This document shows, piece by piece, positions 55,715 to 64,000 of a DNA stretch of 64,000 nt. The translations under genes and the position numbers were made by a program. The stretch comes from Ramazzottius varieornatus (Eukaryota; Tardigrada; Eutardigrada; Parachela; Ramazzottiidae): NCBI GenBank assembly GCA_001949185.1, contig BDGG01000001.1, positions 221,739 to 285,738 on the forward strand, in the 5' to 3' direction. The notes under the pieces were generated by a model, which was not told the DNA's origin, ran no database searches, and saw only the letters and a list, made by a program, of their open reading frames with translations. Each line of letters begins with the position of its first letter. The stretch's first letter is position 1.

Positions 55715-56408
55715 AGGCTCTTTTGCGAAATCTTAGTCGCACAGTTGTAATGCCGTCAGAGAAGGGAATGATCCGACCAGTACTATCGGCCAGTCCTACA
55801 ATAATTTTGTCGAATGAGTTGTCTCCGATTGGGACGAATTCGGCCCTGGGTCACGCTCTCAGCGGAAACTACAGCGAGAACCTGGGCCTTTGTATTTCCC
55901 ACCAGCTGAGGTCGAATCAAATTACAGTAAACATAGACTGTGTTGGTGTGGGTCGTCAGAGAAGCTTCCCGTAAGCCAAATGGCTGCTCAATACCCCACA
56001 ATCGTTTCATATACGGACTGAGCTCGACTGCCATTACTGTATCGTTCGGTGCCCGTGATACTGTTCGGTCGAGTGCATTGTACTTGAAAACCTCCCAAAA
56101 CCCCCCAGGTGACAATAGATTCAGTGCATTACAAAGAGCCTCAACGTCCTGATAGTAACCTTGAGGTGTGACTTTCTGGTAACTTTTGCCATCCTTCATT
56201 CGAAACACCACGTTTCGCTCATCCCCATCTTTGGGAAAGGTGGCAATGCGTTCCGGGCATTGGATAGAGACAAGACTCATCTCCCAGAGTTCACAGTCGG
56301 GGATACGAACTTCCTCCGCCAAGTCGGTGGTAAAGCAGTGGAGGTATTGTGGAAAAAATCACGGCTGGCATCGCTTGACAAGGTGATGATAAAGTTGTTA
56401 AGCGACAT
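55715..56408 (-). pseudogene. Second minor capsid (penton-like) protein, frameshifted
   Basis: A protein that accompanies the capsid gene in Polintons. The start at 56408 opens NNFIITLSSDASRDFF; after a shift near 56335 the frame 56322-55783 contains CELWEMSLVSIQCP and VYVYCNLIRPQLVGNTKAQ, both characteristic. A second shift near 55860 leads to a last segment with VRLRFRKR before the stop. Penton assignment is by analogy with other Polintons. Confidence 0.65.
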
Positions 56409-56653
56409 TCTTGATCATGCCGTTAAACTTTCTAGTCGTTACCCACTCGTCGAATTTTTTATCCCAGCCAACGTAATGCACCAGTACTTTTCCCGTTTTC
56501 CGGTCGAGTTCTTGGACATGAAAGAGCTCGTCTTTGGTGTAATTAACCGACTGAAGCTGTCACGGATAAAACCGGCCCTTCACCGTGTCTCCCTTCAGAT
56601 CTTTCAATAAATAAAGCACTGCTCTGTCCTCGGTGTTTTCCACAGATAAAACT

Positions 56654-57250
56654 CTACACTTCCGAACTCCAACCTCGCAAAAATCCCTTTTCAAAACTTT
56701 TCTTCTGCAGCGATACACGCACCAACTGCTCCGGTACAAACTTCTCCTTGGACGAACGCCGAAATGCGTAGGTGACTTTGTGAGTTCCATACACAGCATT
56801 CTTGATCTCTTCCTTGTTATTCTCGGTCACATTGTTGGGTGCAACGAAGCTCAGTGTCTTGTGTGGTGTTTCATTGTACGAGTCCACGAAACTTTGCAGG
56901 ACTTCAACGTAGCGTTTGTTACCGACTAATAAAAAGTACCGATACAGCCGTTCGGTAATTGCTCGATGAAAGCGCTCGACGATCGCTGCTTTGGTCTCAG
57001 AGCCCAGTTTTGAGAAATGTTCAATATTTTTCTGACGCATATATTGCTGGAACCTGTCGTTGTAAAACTCCGTACCCTGATCACTCTGCAATACTTGAAT
57101 ATTTTCTCCCGATGTCTCGTACAGCTGCCTAAAGCCGGCCAAAACAGCCTCTTTTGTCTTGATGCTGGTCGGCTGAAGATAGGCTTTTCTCGAAAAGGGC
57201 TTTTACGTTTGGCACATGCAGCCATCCGTCCTTCACTCTGTACGTGTAGC
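56654..57250 (-). pseudogene. Retroviral-type integrase, N-terminally truncated
   Basis: DDE-type integrase of Polintons. The part present runs from about 57180 (AYLQPTSIKTKEAVLAGF) through the second catalytic Asp in LQSDQGTEFYN, the Glu in ETKAAIVERF, SFVDSYNETPHKTLSF and the basic C-terminal strand domain to TGA at 56654. The zinc-binding N-terminus and the first catalytic Asp are missing: upstream the sequence turns into the BIR-like frame. The element could not integrate with this copy. Confidence 0.82.
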
Positions 57251-57722
57251 ATTTGACGTGTTGCTCATCGAGGAAGAAACCCGCTCTGGCCAGTCCGTTG
57301 GGATCTTACACCTTCTTTCCAGGCCACATACAAAGGCTCGCAAACCGATCAGTATAGTTGCGCATATGATATTGTATACCATGTAATGGTGCGTGTAGTA
57401 GCTTAATATCCAGCGAGTCTGGTGTGTCGTACCCGATCTTCTTCTCCACGGCAAACTTCACACCCTGCCGCATTTTGTAGACGTCCAGCGCAAACTTACA
57501 TTTTTCTCGAAGGTACAGGTGCTCAGACATAGGATCATCACCATCCCGCAAACACTCGTGGACAAGAACACCACAATAGTCATACTGTACTACGTCTTTC
57601 TTGCCTGTATAGCGTAGACCCGCCGCTGCCAACGAAATGGGACTAACATGAGTGTTTTTCCGCGTCGCAAAACTTTTCCGGCGCTCGATAAAGTCCACGT
57701 CCAGTACAGACATATATTTCAT
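57130..57722 (-). pseudogene. BIR-domain (IAP-like) protein, degenerate
   Basis: Starts at Met 57722. The first BIR-like module reads ISLAAAGLRYTGKKDVVQYD, then YCGVLVHECLRDGDDP and EHLYLREKC. The spacing Cys-x16-18-His-x6-Cys fits a BIR zinc site, but the first zinc Cys seems replaced by Tyr. A second module begins RFASLCMWPGKKV and, after an in-frame TAA near 57306, GLARAGFF. IAP-type proteins block caspases and are carried by several insect DNA viruses. The start overlaps the end of the LRR-type gene by 80 nt. Confidence 0.65.
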
Positions 57723-58239
57723 ACAGCCGTTGGACAGAATATGTTTGGGTGGTTGCTTGTGACAAGCGTCTTCGACGGAGTAAAGCCGAAACTAGAGTAC
57801 CACCAACTAGAAGAATGACGACCATGTTCGCACCAGCAACTTGTAGCGCAGTCCTGGTTGAATCAACCGAACGATACTCTAGTCCTTCACCGTTGATAGT
57901 GATGAATGGTGGTTGGTTAGTACGTACACATGCTGCAAGGCGTTGAGGCGGTACAATACTGCAATTGAAATTATCGTTGCCTCGTACGTCCAGTATGTTC
58001 AGGTTGGGATAATGGTGGAGCAAGTCGGTGTAATTGATCTGGCGGAGATAATTGTAAGCGGCCAGAATATGATACACTCGCTTATCAAACGTTGCGTTTT
58101 CCAGCTTCAACGGGTGAAGACCGCGATCACGACAATCGATGACAGCCGGCGAATTTCTGCAAAAGCATCCCTCAATACAAACCGAAGCAGTTTTGAAAGA
58201 TACCAGAGCGATATAGTACACAAACAAGTAATTGGCCAT
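57643..58239 (-). CDS. Intronless LRR N-cap transmembrane protein in the Polinton
   Basis: Met at 58239 begins a signal peptide (ANYLFVYYIALVSFKTA). The cap CIEGCFCRNSPAVIDCRD follows, then HILAAYNYLRQINYTDLL, YPNLNILDVRGNDNF, a Cys pair and a transmembrane helix (NMVVILLVGGTLVSALL) with RRRR after it. Order and motifs parallel the intron-containing gene at 45.8 kb, suggesting capture of a host gene. About 198 aa; the last 25 residues overlap the BIR frame and may be read past a lesion. Confidence 0.72.
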   Translation of the reverse strand: MANYLFVYYIALVSFKTASVCIEGCFCRNSPAVIDCRDRGLHPLKLENATFDKRVYHILAAYNYLRQINYTDLLHHYPNLNILDVRGNDNFNCSIVPPQRLAACVRTNQPPFITINGEGLEYRSVDSTRTALQVAGANMVVILLVGGTLVSALLRRRRLSQATTQTYSVQRLYEIYVCTGRGLYRAPEKFCDAEKHSC

Positions 58240-58354
58240 CCTGACACGGGCACGTAAAGAAGTCTGTAAACCGAAAGACAAGAGACTGAAATGATCAAGT
58301 AACTTGGATTATAAACACTGAGCGACTGCCGCACCCAACGAGCAACTCTGTAAC

Positions 58355-58430
58355 AGCTCGGTCAAAACCCTGGTATGGCGAAAATTTTAGTGGACGCAAC
58401 TTGATTTGCGTCCATGATTTTATGTTTGGT
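58355..58430. repeat. Third copy of the TGGACGCA hairpin repeat
   Basis: GCTCGGTCAAAACCCTGG, AAAATTTTAGTGGACGCAAC and TTGCGTCCATGATTTTATG in the same orientation as the copies at 50.1-50.25 kb. It marks the right limit of element-like sequence. Confidence 0.78.
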
Positions 58431-58594
58431 CGCTGAAACGTCCCTTATCCACCAGCTACAGAGACAGAGGGAGCTCAAGCTAACAGCAGCGTAAAAGGTA
58501 GGTTTAAGTCAATCTGAGAAATCGACTTCTCACTCCAGCACAGGCGCACTAATTACCCTCCAACAACTTCCCCAATTTAATTATATGGTACAAG

Positions 58595-59410
58595 ATGGGC
58601 GGGGTAATTGCCCGCTATCTGGCCACGTATACCGCTCAGTCCCAAGTTAAGAGCGACAAACGTACAGTCCTCCTCAACAAGCTGGTCTACGGGCATACGA
58701 CGGTTGGTCCCGATGGACTGGAACATGCAGTCACTCGTCGAAGTGGCTTCTCAACGGTGCTCCAAACAATCCAAGATTGGCCTGGTGGTGTCAAGACTCT
58801 TCGAACCTGACGCCGAAGAGGCCACAAGCATCCAGTGCGCGGATACTTTCGGTAAGAGCACTGCCTATGTGGAAATTGGGAAACAAGACTTCTTTCAAGT
58901 GACAGAGGACGATCTGTTGGTCGGCGAGGCAAGCGGCAAAGTCTTTACCTCCTCCTTGGTCGACTTGTTCATTCGCAATGCCAGTCCTCTGCCTGGAATT
59001 CTGATCTTCAATCTGTGTAATGGTATCAAGAGCTGCTACGGCCTATCTACGCTTTTGGCACAGCTTCTCAAGAGGTGAGACAGTGTCTGACACTTCTGTA
59101 AGGCTTTGTGCAACTCAGTTTGTGTTTTCGATGTAGGTTCGATCCGGACAACAAGCAAGCACTGCAGGACGCCAAACCGGAAAACATCCGTCGTTTCGTG
59201 GCTTCGGCTCATCCAGTGGTGGCCCTTCTTCGGCATTATTATGACGAGACGATGAAAGATCACAAGGCTAGCATGCAGAGGATCCTTTACGCCGAAGACA
59301 CTGCAGGCTATGACAGTGATGGGTACCACGACTACAACTACGGTTACCCGCAACCCTGGGAGGAAGAATATCGAAGCAACTACGAGAGAGCTTTCGCTCA
59401 TAAGAACTGA
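58595..59410 (+). CDS. Unknown two-exon gene with possible frame break
   Basis: Two frames overlap: 58595-58810 (VIARYLATYTAQSQVKSD) and the frame ending at donor 59074 (TFGKSTAYVEIGKQDFF, LPGILIFNLCNGIKSCYGL). The switch is around 58780. The second exon starts at 59137 in phase (FDPDNKQALQDAKPENI, HPVVALLRHYYDETMKDH) and ends with a Tyr/Gly-rich tail at 59410. No domain recognised. It lies between Polinton and Helitron remnants and may be a host gene or cargo. Confidence 0.45.
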
Positions 59411-59929
59411 TGGCACACTGACTGCAGTACGATGTCTCGCCACATTCTACGATAGCCTATGGCCTGTTCTACCTGTATAAGAACAGTTTTCTTCAGTTTT
59501 CGGCTCTTTCTTATGACTGTTTTCTTTAGTTTGCTACATTAGCTTTCGATTATCTGCTTGCAATTGTTAGCAATAGCTTACACCTTCTCAGTAGATGTGT
59601 CTACGTTAATGTCACGCTCAGTACGGTCCTTCATTTTCAGTACGAGCGAATACGGTATTTTCCAGAATTTATTAACCAAATAAGTTGCGCTTTCTATATG
59701 CGTTTGTATTGTACTGAGGCAGGTTACTGTGGTCACTATATTTGGCGTCGGAAAGCGGAACCGTGTCAACTGTGACACTGTTTAAGTCAGTAATGGTGGC
59801 GTGATTCAGTACATCTCGTCGTCCATGGAATACGTACACAGCTCTGCAAGAGGAACCGTCGTCATCAAATGACTTTTTGTCAAGCATTGGATGGACATAT
59901 TGCGAACACAAGACCGAACACACTTGATC

Positions 59930-60200
59930 TACAGCGTGCCAATAATGCACTAATGTCGCTCACGAGTGGTGGCACTGTAATGGCCGGAGTTGCTCATAAG
60001 ATCATTGTTGAATAAATTGTCATAAACAAACACGTGGTTGGGGGAGGTTGCATTTGCAGCAAAAACGTCGTCATATTTTTCCGGGTTTTGCCGAAGTTCA
60101 TCGACGATAGCGAACCGAACATTCACGAATTGAGACTGATCACCGTTAAAAACGAAGTATGAAATAGAGGCACTCTCCGTCTCCTGTTATGGGTATGATT
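59930..60200 (-). pseudogene. OTU-like cysteine protease fragment
   Basis: GDGECLYFILRF matches the OTU catalytic Asp-x-x-Cys start. After a stop and frame change, FVNVRFAIVDELRQNPEKYD and SNSGHYSATTRERH continue in family order. The catalytic His region further downstream (VHYWHAVDQVCSVL, a separate frame) is uncertain. Confidence 0.55.
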
Positions 60201-60337
60201 TGTAGAAGGTGGTCTTCCAGATATGCGGAGCGGAACGTCGGATGAGTTTGTGTTGCTTGTTCCTTTTGAACGGTTTCTTTCTGTAGTTAACGGAATGATG
60301 ATCTCTTTGCAGGCTTAGTTTGATGTGGCCGCGTGAT

Positions 60338-62190
60338 TCAGGGTTTTTGCAGCAGTAATTCGGGGTAGACAATATTATCCTTAATGGGGTGTGCTTTCTC
60401 GCTGATTTTGTCCGGTTTGCATAGCGTTAAAATTGTGTCCCGTGTCTGAGTGCGGCTGGTTCCGACGTATAGCTGTCCTTGTTCAAAGGGAGGGTCTCTC
60501 AGATCAATGCCGCAGCGTTTCAACGTGTCCCCTTGCGAGCTATCGAAGGTCTTACAATACCCACATCTTATTAAGAATTGTTTTCTGGTCATTTTGACTT
60601 TTATTCCCGGTGCGTTTAGTTGAAATGTCACTCTTGGTATTAGTACGGTTTCGCCGGTCGATATTAATTTTGCGGTTATGGGCTGACGTGAAATATTCTG
60701 GAGTACGATTTTTGACTTGTTAAGCAGACGATAGGTTCCGTAACAAATAGCAATGCATTCCTTCTTTCACATCGAGAGTATGAGGTGGGGTGTTTGGTTT
60801 GTGTACCGAATTAAAGAACTCGTCGCTCAAACTAAGGGCTCCCAGGTCAGTATTTTCGTCGTTGTCAAATGCATCATGATTTAACATGGTCATTAATGGG
60901 GCTGGTAGGTATGAAGTGATTGTTTTGTTTATTTCATCGACGACTAAATCCCGTACAGCCAGAATTGCGCTGTGGGCAGTGTGGGCGAATCCTTCCGTTT
61001 GTAAATTGGGATAGACAAACTGAATTAGGTCGTTAAGCTCTGTTGTGCAGTTGATTAAGTCGAGGATGACTTCTCCGTCTTCGTTTTGGTCCAAAGATCC
61101 GTCTCCAACGTCGTCCAGCATTTGTGCGTACTCAAAGTCCTGAAGTTGGCGAACGGGTATGATGAGATTAAATTTTCAAGTTTCGGCCAAAGCGGCGAGC
61201 TTATCAAACTCGCGTTGATTGTGTCCTTAGCTGTACCGCACTGTATCACTGGGGGGATCTGACGAAAGTCTCCGAGACATATCATCACAATTCCTGCGGC
61301 CACAGAACTATTCTGACGTATTTTTCTCAGCATCGCGACAGCGGCCTCGAAATTATGTCGATGCATCATTGATATTTCGTCCCAGATAACCGGACGACAT
61401 TCTCTTAGTAAGGCAGCTTTATCAGAGCTGGGAAGGATATCGCATCCGACGTCGCTCAGGTCTTGCAAATCGTCTCTTAAGGGAATCTTGAAAATGTTAT
61501 GTGCAGTTCTTCCTTCCACTTGGGTAATTCATCGCTGCAATAGCCGAACTTGCCCATGCAAGTGCGGTCTGACCTTCCCCACGGACATAGTTCAGGAGAC
61601 AATTTGACGCGTACGTCTTACCTCTGCCTGCGGGCCTGTTAAGGAAAATAAGCCCTCCTTGTTCGTCGTCCAGTTTACGTTGTATGCTGAGCACGAATTC
61701 ACGTTGCTCATCGTTCAATGTTTGAGAGCGTTCCTCGAAATTTTGTGTACATTCTTGTTTATTGTATTGCAGGCGCATGCTGTCTATCTCAGACTAGTGA
61801 TCGAGAGGCTCCGGCAATCCATAATCTGCGTTGCATTTCCCCATACAATCCAACTTTCCCGAGATATGAAGTAGCGTTTCGTTCTCGGCCTGTTGTCGAT
61901 GTAAAGACTTGTTGATGGGGAAATCTGCACTGAGCGATTCGAAATGTTTGTTGTATAAGTCCACTGCGGGAGCACCTTCGTTTATCAACAGCACAAATAA
62001 ACCACGCAGCTGCGACGGTGTCTCTAGGTTTTTTACCGCTTCTGCCATGCATTGATCGGCCTCTCCGTCCTTTCGAATATGACCGAGTGCGTACGCTGCT
62101 TCCGAAAATGAACCATAAATGACTCCGTCGACCGTTCTGAGATCCTCGTACGATCGCGCAGGAAAATACTCTAGCAGATGTCTAAGAGAG
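60338..62190 (-). pseudogene. PIF1-type (Helitron) helicase, multiple frame breaks
   Basis: Segments in order: YEDLRTVDGVIYGSFSEAAY and LRGLFVLLINEGAP (Helitron pre-helicase region); LNDEQREFVLSIQRKL with FLNRPAGRGKTY (Walker A, with Arg where Thr/Ser is usual); GRTAHNIFKIPL; RPVIWDEISMMHRHNFEA (Walker B); LGDFRQIPPVIQ; FFNSVHKPNTPPHTLDVKEG; and CKTFDSSQGDTL with GQLYVGTSRTQ (motif VI region). Stops or shifts separate at least four of these blocks. The affinity is to Helitron rather than cellular PIF1 because of the upstream region. Confidence 0.75.
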
Positions 62191-62764
62191 TATCCCTATC
62201 GATCACATTCCCGCAGAACTCAACAATGCGGTCATCGCTGATAAATCAGCCGACTTCTGTTTGCCGTAATGCGGATTACTGGAGTCATTGCGGACATTTT
62301 TTCTAAATGACTCAGTGGAGACAAATTAATCATTCCCACAAAATCCTTAATGACGTACCACTGTAGTGGAACTCATTTTCAGTTAATACTTATCAAGTCT
62401 GAGTTTTGCTGAGATCTAAAGTCATGCAAGCTTAAATTCTCAACCGACGGTCTTTCCATCAATATTTAATTTTCTTCCCCAGCTGTCTCCTTAAATATAC
62501 AGCGAGACGCGGCAGTGAAAAGAAAAGCCCAGCAGGTGGCGATACAGCTAACAAATAATATTATCCGCCAGTGCAAACGCTACGGTAAAATATGGAATAT
62601 AATAGCACAATGGGATCCAATCACGTTCAAAGTTTATGGGGGAGCTACAAATCGCAAGTTTTCGTGAAAAATTGGTTGTTTACGGTCGACTGATGGCCCT
62701 GTTCTCACTCGACCTTTCTTGCATTCGGGAAAGGCTTTCTTCATGATTTCAGCAAGAAAACGAG
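62190..62764. other. Spacer without recognised gene
   Basis: AT-rich, no open frame of note and no repeat recognised. Confidence 0.35.
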
Positions 62765-63170
62765 CTAGCGTTCTCCTGTCTTGCGAATCGACCAGTGCTT
62801 ATGGGAACTGGCCAGATTGTGCATGTCTTTCAAACCCGCCAAAGAGGCATACAGTGTGTCTCCAAAGCTCCAGATGTCGGCCTTGTGCGTGTACTGCTGA
62901 GGTGGACGGACGACTTCAGGAGCCATGTAAGTGCAGGTGCCCACATAAGCAGTGGTACTTCTCACCATTTCTTGGAAGCTTTTGGACCAACCCAGATCGG
63001 CTAATTTTAGTACAATATCTCGGCAAGGCGTTCTCCCAGGAGGGGTTTTTCGTTTTATTTGCAGTAGAATGTTTTGCGGTTTGAGGTCCCTGTGACAAAT
63101 TCGCATATCGAAAAGGTCTTCATTCCATTGCTAATTTGTTTGGCGAAGCACCACAGATCAGATTCCTGGA
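62765..63170 (-). pseudogene. Serine/threonine protein kinase domain fragment
   Basis: Frame 63106-62765 contains the catalytic loop CHRDLKPQNILL, the metal-binding motif as Asp-Leu-Gly (KLADLGWSKSF) and YVGTCTYMAPEVV, then KADIWSFGDTLYASLAGL. Just upstream another frame reads WCFAKQISNGMKTF, which fits the preceding helix, so a one-base shift near 63115 is suspected. N-lobe and the end of the C-lobe were not found. No introns are visible, which would fit a processed or duplicated fragment. Confidence 0.6.
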
Positions 63171-63251
63171 CTGCTCCGACATCTGGAACAAATCTCCCAG
63201 AAAAACCCGTCAGTCAAATTTCTCAGTTCTTCCGTTCGACCTACAGACAAT

Positions 63252-63425
63252 TCGTACACGCACGAAGGTAAAGTTTGGAGCAGTAAAAAGTTTGAAACAA
63301 GCGGTTTCGAAACACCAATGCAGTTTTTGACAATTTCTACAGGTGAACTCTCAATTCTGCGGTCTTTTCCGTCTATTCAAAACGTTTCACTGCTCCAAAC
63401 TTCCCCTTCGTACGTGTACGACAAC
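63252..63425. repeat. Hairpin element (copy 1)
   Basis: Left end CGTACACGCACGAAGGTAAA with GTTTGGAGCAGTAAAAAG; right end is its inverse (CACTGCTCCAAACTTCCCC then TTCGTACGTGTACG). Arms about 40 bp. Confidence 0.7.
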
Positions 63426-63799
63426 GAGCTGTTAGTGCAGACTGCCGCTCTGATGGGTACGTTTTGCAAACTCGGGTCGTCAGCCGTACCCGCTGGGTAC
63501 GTGAGCAGTTTGAGCATCATTTATGGTGTTTATTGGTCAGCTGATCGGTACATAACCTGACCGATGTTTCGCCTACTGGCCGGGAAGTTTCTTCACTCAA
63601 TTCTATTGCACAAAGTTCCCAGCAGACCAGAGGTTTAGCTGTCATTCACAGCTGTCATTCACCTTGGTAACCTCTTTACTGTGCTGAGATACGGCGGCAT
63701 ATGCATAATATGCTAAAGCCTGGGCGTGGACTGGCTCCATGGATTCAGTACAGAAATTCAGTTGCTACTCACGTGCCGCTGTGGAGAAAACGTGGACGA

Positions 63800-63955
63800 G
63801 TACACGCACGACGGGAAACTTCGGAACAGGCGGAAAAGACGCAGAATTGACAATTCAACCGTAGAAAATTGCTAGAAAGTGCATTGGTTTGAATTGCACA
63901 CGTATGTACGAACTTCAATTCCGCTGTTCCGCAGTTTCCCTTCGTGCGTGTGCGA
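63800..63955. repeat. Hairpin element (copy 2)
   Basis: Left end ACACGCACGACGGGAAACTT with CGGAACAGG; right end inverse (CTGTTCCGCAGTTTCCC then TTCGTGCGTGTGCG). The loop has AATTCAACCGTAGAAAATTG, shared with the iPGM intron repeats. Confidence 0.7.
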
Positions 63956-64000
63956 TCAGCACGGCTTGAGCTGTGAGTTTAGTGGCGGTCGTTACAGCCG

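Larger units (their letters stand above)
49190..58430. mobile_element. Decayed Polinton/Maverick (adintovirus-like) element
   Basis: Contains the Polinton core set in recognisable form: protein-primed polymerase B (partial), packaging ATPase, adenovirus-type protease, major capsid protein, two other virion-type proteins and a retroviral-type integrase (partial). Polymerase and ATPase face right; the rest face left, so the two outer genes point inward as in canonical elements. Most frames carry a stop, frameshift or deletion. Terminal inverted repeats and target duplication were not found; the limits given are those of element-like sequence. The palindromic CAAGTGGCGCAC repeat of the host introns was not seen here. 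Confidence 0.88.
59578..62190 (-). mobile_element. Decayed Helitron/Helentron remnant
   Basis: Minus-strand order: helicase (62190-60338) then an OTU-like fragment (about 60200-59930). OTU proteases are found in Helentron-type Helitrons. The Rep nuclease is not seen upstream, and no terminal hairpin could be assigned. Several frame breaks. Confidence 0.65.

Overview
The window reads as nuclear DNA of an invertebrate animal with a compact genome. Genes are split into many short exons with GT-AG introns, often only about 45-120 nt long. They encode typical animal proteins: a PAF-complex CTR9, a PIAS-type SUMO ligase, an AIFM3-like Rieske flavoprotein, a thrombospondin/laminin-G membrane protein and a ciliary SHIPPO-repeat protein. 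A cofactor-independent phosphoglycerate mutase, which vertebrates and insects lack, also argues for an invertebrate outside those groups. The phylum cannot be fixed from the sequence; a small-genome protostome such as a tardigrade is only a guess. Layout, left part (1-41.6 kb, host genes): iPGM (minus, runs off the left edge); AIFM3-like (minus); TSP1-LamG transmembrane protein (plus, 1,126 aa); PIAS (minus); a coiled-coil protein (plus) meeting a PAN/apple-like secreted protein (minus) tail to tail; a membrane protein (minus); a long coiled-coil gene (minus, 19.9-25.8 kb or further) whose 3 kb intron holds a Mutator-like element with a Ulp1-type protease and a foldback element with tRNA-like arms; a C-clamp protein (plus); ODF3/CIMAP1 (minus); a SUMO-like protein with a long acidic N-terminus (minus); a putative NYN-domain protein (plus); CTR9 (minus, 1,156 aa). 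Introns and spacers of this half are studded with one short palindromic repeat built on CAAGTGGCGCAC and its inverse. Right part (41.6-64 kb, accessory): short hairpin elements, a near-perfect 278-bp inverted duplication of a coding exon, a small LRR-type membrane protein gene with introns (45.8-46.7 kb), a multi-exon gene of unknown function (47.7-49.2 kb), then a decayed Polinton (Maverick/adintovirus-like) of about 9 kb. Its left half is on the plus strand: N-terminal part of a protein-primed DNA polymerase B and a packaging ATPase that has lost its Walker B region. Its right half is on the minus strand: adenovirus-type protease, major capsid protein, two other virion-type proteins, a partial integrase, a BIR-like protein and an intronless LRR membrane protein that looks related to the intron-containing gene at 45.8 kb. 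Most of these frames carry stops or frameshifts, so it is an old non-functional copy. Beyond it lie an unknown gene (58.6-59.4 kb), a decayed Helitron/Helentron (OTU-like fragment plus helicase, 59.9-62.2 kb), a protein-kinase fragment and hairpin repeats that also occur in the iPGM intron at the other end of the window. All exon limits were inferred by eye from reading frame, phase and splice consensus.
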